Below, in pieces: positions 8,167 to 16,391 of a stretch of 64,000 nt of DNA. A model generated the notes under the pieces. The model was not told the origin of the DNA, ran no database searches, and saw only the letters and a list, made by a program, of their open reading frames with translations. How positions within the stretch are numbered: the stretch's first letter is position 1; each line of letters opens with the position of its first letter. Source of the DNA: Micromonospora ferruginea (GTDB lineage: Bacteria; Actinomycetota; Actinomycetes; Mycobacteriales; Micromonosporaceae); contig NZ_CP059322.2 in the NCBI RefSeq assembly GCF_013694245.2, positions 3,789,001 through 3,853,000 on the forward strand, written 5' to 3'. A program made the position numbers and the translations under genes.

Positions 8167-8715
8167 ATGCACTCCAGGAAAAAGCTGCTCGCTGCTGCCC
8201 TCACCACCACGGTCGGCATCATCGGATTCGCCGCACCAGCCCACGCCAATACGAGCCAGGGTTTTGTGGCAGGCTCGGGAGCCGTCACCGACGATTTCGG
8301 TGACGAGGGAACGGTTTCCAAAAGCTCACACACGCGCAGTGGAGCGACGGGCCTCTGGCAATACATCCTCTGGGCCGACGGAGCCAAGGAGAGCGACGGC
8401 TCCACCTTCGACGCCAGCGACATCGACTGCGACTTCGGCCCGAATACAGAGTATGCAACGAAGGACTGGCAGCGGCGCTACGGCCTGGGTGCCGACGGTG
8501 TCGTCGGAACCGGGACCTTCGGTCGCGCGGACAACAAGCTTGCGCAGGTGGGCGATCTCGGCGAGGGTCAGATCAGGGTCCGATACAACGGATCTGTGCA
8601 TACCTTCGACATGATTCGTAACGGTTACAACAGCGGCCTCAACTCCTACGGCTACTTCTCGGCCGGAAGCTATGCCTTCTACCGGTACAGCAGCGCCCCC
8701 GGCGACTGCGTCTGA
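8167..8715 (+). CDS. Small secreted peptidoglycan-binding-like protein
   Basis: The 182-residue protein has a clear Sec signal peptide (MHSRKKLLAAALTTTVGIIG..., cleavage near AHANTS). Residues about 85-125, in the region DCDFGPNTEYATKDWQRRYG and the following GADGVVGTGTFG, match the peptidoglycan-binding (PG_binding_1) pattern of a Gly-Pro-x-T start, an F/W-Q-R helix and a D-G-x-V/I-G turn. It may bind cell wall after export. The C-terminal 50 residues are rich in Tyr, Ser and Gly and end in a cysteine, which could pair with the cysteine in DCDFG. A GGAG site lies 5 bp before the ATG. GC content is clearly lower than in the neighbours, suggesting recent acquisition. It is monocistronic, with its own promoter and terminator. 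Confidence 0.8.
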   Translation: MHSRKKLLAAALTTTVGIIGFAAPAHANTSQGFVAGSGAVTDDFGDEGTVSKSSHTRSGATGLWQYILWADGAKESDGSTFDASDIDCDFGPNTEYATKDWQRRYGLGADGVVGTGTFGRADNKLAQVGDLGEGQIRVRYNGSVHTFDMIRNGYNSGLNSYGYFSAGSYAFYRYSSAPGDCV

Positions 8716-8724
8716 CGCACCGAA

Positions 8725-8765
8725 CTCCTGTGGTGCTTCCCATCTGCCGGGAGGCACCACAGGAG
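8725..8765. terminator. Hairpin terminator between the 8167-8715 gene and hflX
   Basis: CTCCTGTGGTGC (8725-8736) pairs perfectly with GCACCACAGGAG (8754-8765). It sits between two convergent genes and can serve both. Confidence 0.8.
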
Positions 8766-8771
8766 ATGCCG

Positions 8772-10193
8772 TCAACCCGCGAACGGCACCAGCTCGGCGG
8801 CGAGCGCCTGGCCGACCCGCACGTGCACCAACGTGCCCTCGGGCAGGTGCGCGGTGCTCAGCACCTCGCCCTGCCGGTGCACCCGGGCCACCAGGTCACC
8901 CCGGTCGTACGGCAGCACCGCGCGGACCTCGACGGCCGGCCGCGGCAGCCGCCGCTCGACCGCCTCGCGCAGCTCGTCGACCCCGCGCCCGCTGTGCGCC
9001 GAGACGAACACCGCGTCCGGCCAGAGCCGCTTGAGCCGCAGCATCGTCTCCTCGTCGGTGGCGTCGGTCTTGTTCACCACCAGCAGCTCCGGCAGCCGGT
9101 CGGCGCCCACCTCGGCGAGCACCTCGCGCACCGCCCGGACCTGCTCCTCCGGATCCGGGTGGGTGCCGTCGACCACGTGCACCACCAGGTCGGCGTCGCC
9201 GACCTCCTCCAGCGTCGAGCGGAACGCCTCGACGATCTGGTGCGGCAGGTGCCGGACGAAACCGACCGTGTCGGAGAGCGTGTAGAGCCGGCCGTCGGAG
9301 GTCGTCGCCCGCCGGGTGGTCGGGTCCAGCGTGGCGAACAGCGCGTCCTCCACCAGCACGCCCGCGCCGGTGAGGCGGTTGAGCAGGCTGGACTTGCCGG
9401 CGTTGGTGTAGCCGGCGATCGCCACCGCCGGGACCGCGTTGCGGGAGCGCCGGGCGCGCTTGGTCTGGCGTACCGTGGTCATGCTCTTGATCTCGCGGCG
9501 CAGCCGGGCGATCCGGTGCCGGATCCGCCGCCGGTCGGTCTCCAGCTTGGTCTCACCGGGACCACGCAGACCCACGCCGCCGCCGGCGCCACCGCCGCGA
9601 CCGCTACCACCGGTCTGCCGGGAGAGGCTCTCGCCCCAACCACGCAGGCGCGGCAGCAGGTATTCGAGCTGGGCCAGCTCGACCTGCGCCTTGCCCTCCT
9701 TGCTCTTGGCGTGCTGGGCGAAGATGTCGAGGATCAGGGCGGTGCGGTCGACCACCTTGACCTTGGTGCGCTGTTCCAGGTTGCGGAGCTGCGACGGCGA
9801 CAGCTCACCGTCGCAGATGACCGTGTCGGCGCCGGTGGAGAGCACCACCGCGCCCAGGTCGTCGACCTTGCCCCGACCGATGTAGGTGGCCGGGTCGGGC
9901 CGGCTGCGACGCTGGATCAGCCCTTCGAGCACCTGCGAGCCGGCCGTCTCGGCCAGCGCCGCCAGCTCGGTGAGGCTGTTGTCGGCGTCGGACTGGTTGC
10001 CCTCGGTCCAGACGCCCACCAGGACGACCCGCTCCAGCCGGAGCTGGCGGTATTCGACCTCGGTGATGTCGGTCAGCTCGGTGGAGAGGCCAGGGACCCG
10101 CCGCAGCGCCTGCCGCTCCGACAGCTCGTAGTCACCGGTGGTGGCGTCGAGCGCGTCGTCCTCGTAGGGATGGAAGGTCTCCTGCTCGCGCAA
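8772..10193 (-). CDS. hflX: GTPase HflX
   Basis: HflX is a ribosome-associated GTPase that splits stalled 70S ribosomes under stress. The 473-residue protein has the HflX N-terminal domain (TYIGRGKVDDL, DTVICDGELSPSQLRNLEQ), a Gly-rich linker (TGGSGRGGGAGGGVGLRGPG), and a GTPase domain with P-loop GYTNAGKSSLLN, switch II DTVGFVRHLP and NKTD. I chose the TTG at 10193 because AGGAG lies 7 bp before it; an ATG at 10220 would add nine residues but lacks a ribosome site. It runs divergently from the malic enzyme gene and converges with the 8167 gene. The frame remains open much further upstream as a shadow of the malic enzyme gene, which I ignored. Confidence 0.93.
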   Translation of the reverse strand: MREQETFHPYEDDALDATTGDYELSERQALRRVPGLSTELTDITEVEYRQLRLERVVLVGVWTEGNQSDADNSLTELAALAETAGSQVLEGLIQRRSRPDPATYIGRGKVDDLGAVVLSTGADTVICDGELSPSQLRNLEQRTKVKVVDRTALILDIFAQHAKSKEGKAQVELAQLEYLLPRLRGWGESLSRQTGGSGRGGGAGGGVGLRGPGETKLETDRRRIRHRIARLRREIKSMTTVRQTKRARRSRNAVPAVAIAGYTNAGKSSLLNRLTGAGVLVEDALFATLDPTTRRATTSDGRLYTLSDTVGFVRHLPHQIVEAFRSTLEEVGDADLVVHVVDGTHPDPEEQVRAVREVLAEVGADRLPELLVVNKTDATDEETMLRLKRLWPDAVFVSAHSGRGVDELREAVERRLPRPAVEVRAVLPYDRGDLVARVHRQGEVLSTAHLPEGTLVHVRVGQALAAELVPFAG

Positions 10194-10392
10194 ACTGCGT
10201 CTCCTGTCCGTTATGTGCATCGCCGAGAATTTTCGGCGCGTGACAGCAATCCTGACATGTGACAACGCCGGACGCATCCGCGTTATGCCCGTGGCGCTAC
10301 CCACCGGTAGCGGGGGCGGCTGCCGGCCGGCCCGGACCTGCGGGTAGAAATGCCAGTCGAGCCGCTCAGCGCCGACGGAGGAGTGTTTTCTC

Positions 10393-11865
10393 GTGGCCAT
10401 CACCCGACTGCCGAGTGCCGGATTCTCGATCACGATCCGGATCGCGGTACCCGCGGACGCCTCCTCCATCGGCCGGTTGACCACCGCGGCGGGCGAGGCC
10501 GGCGCGATCGTCACCGCGCTGGACGTGGTCGACTCCGACCCCACCAACGTGATCGTCGACCTGACCTGCGACACCGCCGACGCCAGCCACGCCGACCAGG
10601 TCGTCGACGCGCTCACCGGGCTCGACGGGGTGGACGTGCGCAAGGTCTCCGACCGCACGTTCCTGCTGCACCTCGGCGGCAAGATCGAGGTCACCCCGAA
10701 GGTCGCGCTGCGCACCCGCGACGAGCTGTCCCGCGCGTACACGCCGGGGGTGGCCCGGGTCTGCCAGGCGATCGCCGAGAACCCGGCCGACGCCCGCCGG
10801 CTCACCATCAAGCGCAACACGGTGGCCGTGGTCAGCGACGGCTCCGCCGTGCTCGGCCTGGGCAACCTCGGGCCGGCCGCGTCACTGCCGGTGATGGAGG
10901 GCAAGGCGGCCCTGTTCAAGCGCTTCGGCGGGGTGGACGCCTGGCCGGTGGTGCTGGACACCCAGGACACCGACGAGATCGTGTCGATCGTCAAGGCCAT
11001 CGCGCCGGCGTACGGCGGGATCAACCTGGAGGACATCGCCGCGCCGCGCTGCTTCGAGATCGAGGCCCGGCTGCGCGAGGCGCTGGACATCCCGGTCTTC
11101 CACGACGACCAGCACGGCACCGCGATCTGCGTGCTGGCCGCGCTGACCAACGCGCTGCGCGTGGTGGGCAAGCAGCTCGCGGACGTCCGGGTCGTGGTCT
11201 CCGGCGCCGGCGCGGCCGGCACCGCGATCATGAAGCTGCTGCTGCGCCAGGGCGTGGGCGACATCATCGCGTACGACCGGCAGGGCGCCCTGCACCGCGG
11301 GCTGCCCGACCTGAACCCGGCCTGGCAGTGGTTGGCCGAGAACACCAACCGGGAGAACTACGCCGGTGACCTGGCCGGGGCGGTGCGCGGCGCGGACGTG
11401 TTCATCGGGGTGAGCGCCCCGAACCTGCTCACCGGCGAGGACGTCGCCGCGATGGCCAAGGACGCGATCGTCTTCGCGCTGGCCAACCCGGACCCGGAGG
11501 TCGACCCGCGGGAGGCCCGCAAGTACGCCGCCGTGGTCGCCACCGGCCGCTCCGACCAGCCGAACCAGATCAACAACGTGCTCGCCTTCCCGGGCGTGTT
11601 CCGCGGCATGCTCGACGCGCACGCCGAGGAGTTCACCGAGGAGATGGCGATCGCGGCGGCCCGCGCCATCGCCGACGTGGTCGGCGAAGAAAAGATCAAC
11701 CCGACGGTGATCGTGCCGAGCGTGTTCGACTCGCGGGTCGCGCCCGCGGTGGCCGCCGCGGTGCGCGCCGCCGCGCAGAACCCGGCCGTCACGCCGCCGC
11801 CGGCCGCCGACCCGGGCCCCGCCGACCTCCCCGAGATCGCCGCCAACGCCAGCGCCACCCCCTGA
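10393..11865 (+). CDS. NAD(P)-dependent malic enzyme with N-terminal ACT domain
   Basis: It oxidatively decarboxylates malate to pyruvate, linking the TCA cycle to gluconeogenic and anaplerotic metabolism. The 490-residue protein begins with an ACT-type regulatory domain (about residues 1-85, FSITIRIAVPADASSIGRL), followed by the malic N-terminal domain (SRAYTPGVARVCQAIAENP, with LTIKRNTVAVVSDGSAVLG) and a Rossmann NAD domain (VVVSGAGAAGTAI). HDDQHGTAI and ANPDPEV are conserved catalytic and cofactor regions. The GTG at 10393 is preceded by GACGGAGGAGTG. The C-terminal 30 residues are Ala/Pro-rich and not conserved. NAD rather than NADP preference is an inference from the short, single-domain bacterial form. 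Confidence 0.92.
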   Translation: MAITRLPSAGFSITIRIAVPADASSIGRLTTAAGEAGAIVTALDVVDSDPTNVIVDLTCDTADASHADQVVDALTGLDGVDVRKVSDRTFLLHLGGKIEVTPKVALRTRDELSRAYTPGVARVCQAIAENPADARRLTIKRNTVAVVSDGSAVLGLGNLGPAASLPVMEGKAALFKRFGGVDAWPVVLDTQDTDEIVSIVKAIAPAYGGINLEDIAAPRCFEIEARLREALDIPVFHDDQHGTAICVLAALTNALRVVGKQLADVRVVVSGAGAAGTAIMKLLLRQGVGDIIAYDRQGALHRGLPDLNPAWQWLAENTNRENYAGDLAGAVRGADVFIGVSAPNLLTGEDVAAMAKDAIVFALANPDPEVDPREARKYAAVVATGRSDQPNQINNVLAFPGVFRGMLDAHAEEFTEEMAIAAARAIADVVGEEKINPTVIVPSVFDSRVAPAVAAAVRAAAQNPAVTPPPAADPGPADLPEIAANASATP

Positions 11866-12043
11866 CGCCTCCCGCCGCGCACCGCCTCCCACCCGCCGAT
11901 CGCCCGGCCCACGCCCGTCCCCCCAGCCCACGCCGACCCGGCCGGGGCGGCGCGGTTGCTGGCGGGCCTCAGGTGAGGTGTCGGGACCCGGGCATGTCGC
12001 GCCAGGAAAGAGAGTTGCCCTGAGAGCGGTATGCCTCAGAGGC

Positions 12044-12051
12044 ATATTTAT
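12044..12051. repeat. Left 8-bp target-site duplication of the ISL3 element
   Basis: ATATTTAT directly abuts the left inverted repeat and is repeated exactly at the right end. Confidence 0.9.
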
Positions 12052-13448
12052 GGGTCTTGTGATGGATGTGTGGGTCACCGGTTGGGGAGTTGGGGTTGGT
12101 GGCCGCCGAGGTTGAGCATGGCCAGGGCGATGAGGGCGTCGGGTGAGTGGAAGCCGAAGGCCATCCGGGTGATCAGGCGGATCTTGGCGTTGACGGACTC
12201 GATGCGGCCGTTGGACAGGCCGTGGGTGATGGAGGCGATGATCGCGTCGCGGTGACGCGTGACGCGGCGTTGTAGGTCGACGAAGATGTCGATGCGGCTG
12301 CGGCGGGCCCATTCGACCCAACGGTCGAGGGCTTCGACCGCGGCTGGTGGGCTGGTTTTGGCCAGGGTGAACACGTAGCGCAGGCCTTCTTTGAGGGCCC
12401 AGGCTCGGTGCAGGCGGGGGTGGGTCTTGGCGATCCAGGCGAGGGTGGCCCGCTGGGCGTCGGTGAGGTTGTTCGGGTTCTTCCATAGCGCCCAGCGGGT
12501 GTTCTTCACCAGCCGCGCTTCGCCGACGGCCACCCCGCGGCGGCCTGCTCCCCGACCGGTCGCGGCGTTCCATACCTGTCGGCGGACCCGGTCGACGGCG
12601 TCGCTGGCCCACGCCACGACGTGAAACGGGTCGGCGCAGCGCACCGCGTTCGGGCAACGACGCCGCACCACGGTCGTGATCCAGTCCGCGCCGTCGGCCG
12701 ACACGTGAGTGATCGCGGCGGCCCGCTCGGGACCGAGCAGGTCGAAGAACGCGTGCAGCGTGGCCGCGCTCTTGCCCGCAGCGGCCCACACCAGTCGACC
12801 GGTGTCGTGGTCGACCACCACGCTCAGATACCGGTGGCCCTTCTTATAGCTGACCTCGTCGATACCAATGCGACGCAACCCGTCGAGGCGATCCACCGCG
12901 TCGCCGGTGTCAGCCCACACCCGCGCCACGATCGCCCCCACCGTGCGCCAACTGATCCGCATCAACCGCGACACCACCGACTTCGCCGCGTGCACCGCCA
13001 ACCACGCCACCACCTGATCGAACGCCCGGGTATGCCCCGCCCCATGACGCGCCCACGGCACCGCCGCGACGATCACCCCATGCACCCGACACGACACCCG
13101 CGGCGCATCGGCCTCGATCACCGCCCGCACCGTCCCCAGATCCAACGCCCGCCACCGCCGCCGAACACCCGCGTCATACCCCGCACACCGACGACGACAA
13201 TGCGGACACCGATGCCGAGCACCCCGCCGCACCCGCACCCGAGCCACCACCACCGACTCGACCGCATCGAACTCGACACCCTCGAGCACCGCCTGCTCGA
13301 CCCCGAACAACCGAGCCCATACCCTTACCGAACGCACGCCGTTGCCCCGCCCACTAGTTCTGACCTTCGACAAGCCAGAACCTAGGCAGGACAACGGCGT
13401 GCCCCATCAACGACGCGCCCAACCACCCACAAACACGTCACAAGACCC
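12052..13448 (-). mobile_element. Complete ISL3-family insertion sequence (1397 bp) with 8-bp target duplication
   Basis: The outer ends are GGGTCTTGTGA at 12052 and TCACAAGACCC ending at 13448. They are perfect over 11 bp and similar over about 25 bp (a further TGTGGGT is shared). The flanks are identical 8-bp duplications ATATTTAT (12044-12051 and 13449-13456), the length known for the ISL3 family. The element carries a single intact transposase gene, so it is complete and possibly active. Identical target duplications suggest a recent insertion. Confidence 0.93.
12075..13337 (-). CDS. ISL3-family transposase
   Basis: This DDE transposase (420 residues from GTG 13337; a longer frame to 13394 is open) moves the surrounding IS. 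An N-terminal zinc-finger motif (RHRCPHCRRRC) precedes a helix-turn-helix-like region, then the DDE domain with GIDEVSYKKGHRYLSVVVD (first acidic residues), SADGADWI (second) and a C-terminal NGRIESVNAKIRLITRMAFG segment (third Glu region). This order is typical of ISL3 (DDE_Tnp_ISL3) proteins of about 400-430 residues. There is no frameshift. The stop codon lies inside the left inverted repeat region. The start choice is uncertain, since several GTG codons are available. Confidence 0.88.
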   Translation of the reverse strand: MRSVRVWARLFGVEQAVLEGVEFDAVESVVVARVRVRRGARHRCPHCRRRCAGYDAGVRRRWRALDLGTVRAVIEADAPRVSCRVHGVIVAAVPWARHGAGHTRAFDQVVAWLAVHAAKSVVSRLMRISWRTVGAIVARVWADTGDAVDRLDGLRRIGIDEVSYKKGHRYLSVVVDHDTGRLVWAAAGKSAATLHAFFDLLGPERAAAITHVSADGADWITTVVRRRCPNAVRCADPFHVVAWASDAVDRVRRQVWNAATGRGAGRRGVAVGEARLVKNTRWALWKNPNNLTDAQRATLAWIAKTHPRLHRAWALKEGLRYVFTLAKTSPPAAVEALDRWVEWARRSRIDIFVDLQRRVTRHRDAIIASITHGLSNGRIESVNAKIRLITRMAFGFHSPDALIALAMLNLGGHQPQLPNR

Positions 13449-13456
13449 ATATTTAT
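13449..13456. repeat. Right 8-bp target-site duplication of the ISL3 element
   Basis: ATATTTAT directly abuts the right inverted repeat; it is the partner of 12044-12051. Confidence 0.9.
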
Positions 13457-13703
13457 GACTCTCAGGCATACCGCAGAAAAGTGCACATCATCCGGGAGCC
13501 GTCACACAGCGTGTTCAACGCTGGTGCGGGACGTCGGAACGCCTGTCCCCACCACAGATCGCGCCCGCGAAACGCACGCCGGGGACCACGAGTAAGCACG
13601 CCGGGATCGAACCGCGACACCGCCCGGTGCCATCTGCAACACCGACACCATGCCACCGCTTGGCACGCACAGCACGCCACCGCACGCGCAGCGCCGCCTG
13701 CGG

Positions 13704-14549
13704 TCAGGGGCGCAGGGCGTCCGGAATGAGGGTCCCGGTGGCCACCAGCACGGCGGGGCCGGACAGCCAGCACGAGTCGGGCGTCACGGTGACGGTGAGG
13801 CGCCCGCCCGGCACGTCCACCGCCACCACACCGGTCTCTCGGTCGGCGTCGCGCAGCGCCACCGCCGCCACCGCGCACGCGCCGGTGCCGCACGAGAGCG
13901 TCTCGGCCGAGCCCCGCTCGTGGACCCGCATCAGCACGTGCGCGTCGGCGCCGTCGACCGGCCCGCCCGGCGTGGTGAACTCGACGTTCACCCCGGTCGG
14001 GAAGACCGAGGCGTCGACCTCCGGCGCGCGGGTGAGGTCCAGGCCGGCCAGGTCCAGCGCGGCGGGCAGCGCGCACACCAGGTGCGGGTTGCCGACGTCC
14101 ACCGCCGCGCCGGTCAGGGTCAGCCCGCCCAGGGTGGCGGTGGCCGCGTCGTGCAGGCGGGGACGCCGCATCTCGACGGCCACGTCCGCGCCCTCGACGC
14201 GCGCCCGGACCAGACCGGCCCGGGTGGCCACCGGCAACGTCCCGCCCGACGGGGCGACCAGCCCGGTCTCCAGCAGGTAGCGCACGAACACCCGGGCACC
14301 GTTGCCGCACATCTCGGCGAACGAGCCGTCGGAGTTCCAGTAGTCCATGAACCACTCGGCCTCGCCGGCCAGCGCGACGCCGTCGGGGTGCTTCGCGGCG
14401 CGTACCACCCGCAGGACGCCGTCGCCGCCGAGCCCGCGCCGCCGGTCGCAGAGCGCGGCGACCAGGCCGGGCGTCAGGTCGAGCGTGCCGTCCGGGTCGG
14501 GCAGGATGACGAAGTCGTTGCCGGTGCCGTGACCCTTGGTGAACTCCAC
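13704..14549 (-). CDS. dapF: Diaminopimelate epimerase
   Basis: DapF converts LL- to meso-diaminopimelate for lysine and peptidoglycan synthesis, without a cofactor. The 281-residue protein has both catalytic cysteine motifs: EMCGNGARVFVRYL (first Cys) and LSCGTGACAVAAVAL (second Cys). The N-terminal VEFTKGHGTGNDFVILPD is the family signature. The GTG at 14549 is the only start giving the canonical N-terminus. It is 7 bp downstream of miaA on the same strand, and the miaA-dapF order is common in actinobacteria, so they probably share a transcript with the LigB-like gene upstream. Confidence 0.95.
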   Translation of the reverse strand: MEFTKGHGTGNDFVILPDPDGTLDLTPGLVAALCDRRRGLGGDGVLRVVRAAKHPDGVALAGEAEWFMDYWNSDGSFAEMCGNGARVFVRYLLETGLVAPSGGTLPVATRAGLVRARVEGADVAVEMRRPRLHDAATATLGGLTLTGAAVDVGNPHLVCALPAALDLAGLDLTRAPEVDASVFPTGVNVEFTTPGGPVDGADAHVLMRVHERGSAETLSCGTGACAVAAVALRDADRETGVVAVDVPGGRLTVTVTPDSCWLSGPAVLVATGTLIPDALRP

Positions 14550-14556
14550 GCCCCCA

Positions 14557-15474
14557 TCATCCCCGATCCCCGGCGGCCACCCGCAGGGCCGTGTCGACGA
14601 CGTCGGGGGCGGCCGAGTCGAGCCAGTGCACGCGCGGGTCGCGCCGGAACCACGAGCGCTGCCGGCGCACGAAGCGGCGGGTCGCCCGGATCGTCTCCTC
14701 GTACGCCTCGGTCTCGGTCGACTCACCGGCCAGGAAGCGCAGCACCTGGTGGTAGCCGAGCGCCCGGCCGGCGGTACGCCCGGCGGGCAGCCCCTCGCCG
14801 ACCAGCGTCCGCACCTCGTCGACCAGGCCGTCGGCCCACATCCGGTCCACCCGCAGCGCGATCCGCTCGTCCAGCCGGGCGGTGTCCAGGTCGACCCCGA
14901 GCTGCACGGACGGGTAGTAGGGCGTGGGCGCCGGCAGCGACGCGGCGAACGGCGCGCCGGTCAGCTCGATCACCTCCAGCGCCCGGACGATCCGCCGGCC
15001 GTTGCTGGGCAGGATGCCGGCCGCCGCCTCCGGGTCCGCCTCGGCCAGGCGGGCGTGCAGCGGGCCCGGACCCACCTCGGCCAGCTCCGCCTCCAGCCGT
15101 TCCCGCAGCGCCGGATCGGTGCCGGGGAACTCGAACTGCTCCAGCACCGCCCGCACGTAGAGCCCGGAGCCGCCGACCAGCAGCGGCACCCGCCCCCGGG
15201 CCAGGATGTCGTCGACCGCCGCGCGGGCCAGCTTCTGGTATTCCGCCACGCTGGCCGGCTCGGTCACCGGCCAGATGTCCAGCAGGTGGTGCGGCACGCC
15301 CTCGCGCTCGGCCGGGGTCAGCTTGGCGGTGCCGACGTCCATGCCCCGGTAGAGCTGCATCGAGTCGGCGTTGACCACCTCGCCGCCGAGGGCGTGCGCC
15401 AGCGCGATGCTCAACGCCGACTTCCCGGCCGCGGTCGGGCCGACCACCGCGACGACGATCCCGTCCACGCTCAC
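14557..15474 (-). CDS. miaA: tRNA dimethylallyltransferase
   Basis: MiaA adds a dimethylallyl group to adenosine 37 of tRNAs reading U-starting codons; MiaB (19645-21147 here) then methylthiolates the product. The 305-residue protein has the P-loop GPTAAGKSALS near the N-terminus, VNADSMQLYRGMDVGTAK, LVGGSGLYVRAVL and the C-terminal RRFVRRQRSWFRRDPRVHWLD. The GTG at 15474 forms a GTGA overlap with the stop of the upstream gene, which implies translational coupling. The frame continues open far upstream, but this is a shadow of the neighbouring gene. Confidence 0.95.
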   Translation of the reverse strand: MSVDGIVVAVVGPTAAGKSALSIALAHALGGEVVNADSMQLYRGMDVGTAKLTPAEREGVPHHLLDIWPVTEPASVAEYQKLARAAVDDILARGRVPLLVGGSGLYVRAVLEQFEFPGTDPALRERLEAELAEVGPGPLHARLAEADPEAAAGILPSNGRRIVRALEVIELTGAPFAASLPAPTPYYPSVQLGVDLDTARLDERIALRVDRMWADGLVDEVRTLVGEGLPAGRTAGRALGYHQVLRFLAGESTETEAYEETIRATRRFVRRQRSWFRRDPRVHWLDSAAPDVVDTALRVAAGDRG

Positions 15475-16190
15475 ACCCGCTCCCAGTTCGCCACGAAGTA
15501 GGCGACGCCGTAGGGCGCCCGGTGGTAGCCCAGCTCGCCGCGCCAGTCGCCGCCCGCCGCGCCGACCGCGCCGGCCAGCACCTGCCAGGCCGCCCGTCCG
15601 GCGACCGTCAGCTCGGCGGAGAGCACCGGGTCCAGGCCGCGCAACGCGTCGGCGTCCGCCTTGGCCAGGGCCGCGGCGACCCCCTCGTCGTACGCCTCGG
15701 CGCGCGGGTCGTCGTAGCCCGGCGCCTTGACGCCCCGGCAGGCCGAGCCGTCGCCGAGCACCAGCAGCGCGCACCGGGGATCGCCGTCCGGGACCAGCGT
15801 CGCGCCCAACTCGACCGCCTCCGCCGGGGTGGCGTCGGCGGCGACCGTCCAGGCCCGCCGGGGCAGCTCGGTGCCGGACCGGTTCACCAGCCAGGCGCCG
15901 ATGGTGAGGCTCAGTGGCAGCGCGTCGACGCCCGAGCAGTTGACCTTCCAGAGCCGGACGAACCGGTCCAGCCCGAACGGGCGCAACGACCCGTAGTCGG
16001 CCGTGCCGAGACGTTCCGTCCCGGGACCCGCGCCGACCAGCAGCAGCACCTCGGGCCCGGCGGCGAGCAGCCGGGCGACCGCGGCGTCGGCGGCGGCGCG
16101 CAGGTCGTCCAACTCGGGCGCGGCGGCACCGGCCACCTCGGGCACGAGCAGGGGCGGGTGGGGGCAGACGGCGGCGGCGACCAGGGGCAC
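15471..16190 (-). CDS. Class III extradiol dioxygenase (LigB)-like protein
   Basis: The 239-residue protein starts MPLVAAAVCPHPPLLVPEVAG, the N-terminal pattern (V-C-P-H-P-P) of the LigB/MEMO1 fold, where the His would be a metal ligand. It also has VLLLVGAGPGTERLG and ALLVLGDGSACRGVKAPGYDDPRAEAYDEG. The family is conserved upstream of miaA and dapF in actinobacteria, but its substrate is unknown, so ring cleavage should not be assumed. It overlaps miaA by 4 bp. The ATG at 16190 is the first in frame with a conserved N-terminus. Confidence 0.82.
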   Translation of the reverse strand: MPLVAAAVCPHPPLLVPEVAGAAAPELDDLRAAADAAVARLLAAGPEVLLLVGAGPGTERLGTADYGSLRPFGLDRFVRLWKVNCSGVDALPLSLTIGAWLVNRSGTELPRRAWTVAADATPAEAVELGATLVPDGDPRCALLVLGDGSACRGVKAPGYDDPRAEAYDEGVAAALAKADADALRGLDPVLSAELTVAGRAAWQVLAGAVGAAGGDWRGELGYHRAPYGVAYFVANWERV

Positions 16191-16391
16191 GGCTCCAACC
16201 TATCGTCGCCGCCCGGTGCGTCCCCGCGCCGATCCGGTCATCGGGGGCGTACGACACCGTATGGTCACGGTCGACGACAGGCGCTCGACACGGACGGGGG
16301 CGGACCTGTGACAATGCCGGGAGAAAGTTTGCTGCGCCGTGGCGGCGACCGAGGGCTGGTCCCTCGACGCCGGGAGAACGAGGATGGGCAC

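Larger units (their letters stand above)
12026..13474. repeat. Conserved 48-bp-type palindrome, copy 1, interrupted by the ISL3 element
   Basis: If the IS and one target duplication are removed, 12026-12051 joins to 13457-13474. The result is a palindrome with arms GCGGTATGCCT (12026-12036) and AGGCATACCGC (13464-13474) around a core containing AGAGGCATATTTATGACTCT. A second copy lies at 61438-61485 in the opposite orientation, with the core nearly identical and the stem changed in a compensatory way. Both copies lie between convergent genes. Confidence 0.8.

Noticed and set aside
8772..11348. A single 858-residue protein ending in HflX
   Set aside because: The first 385 residues are the antisense shadow of the malic enzyme gene; HflX begins at the TTG at 10193.
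13603..13613. GGGATCGAACC looks like the reverse complement of a tRNA T-arm
   Set aside because: It lacks one base of the GGATTCGAACC pattern and no acceptor, D or anticodon arms can be drawn around it.
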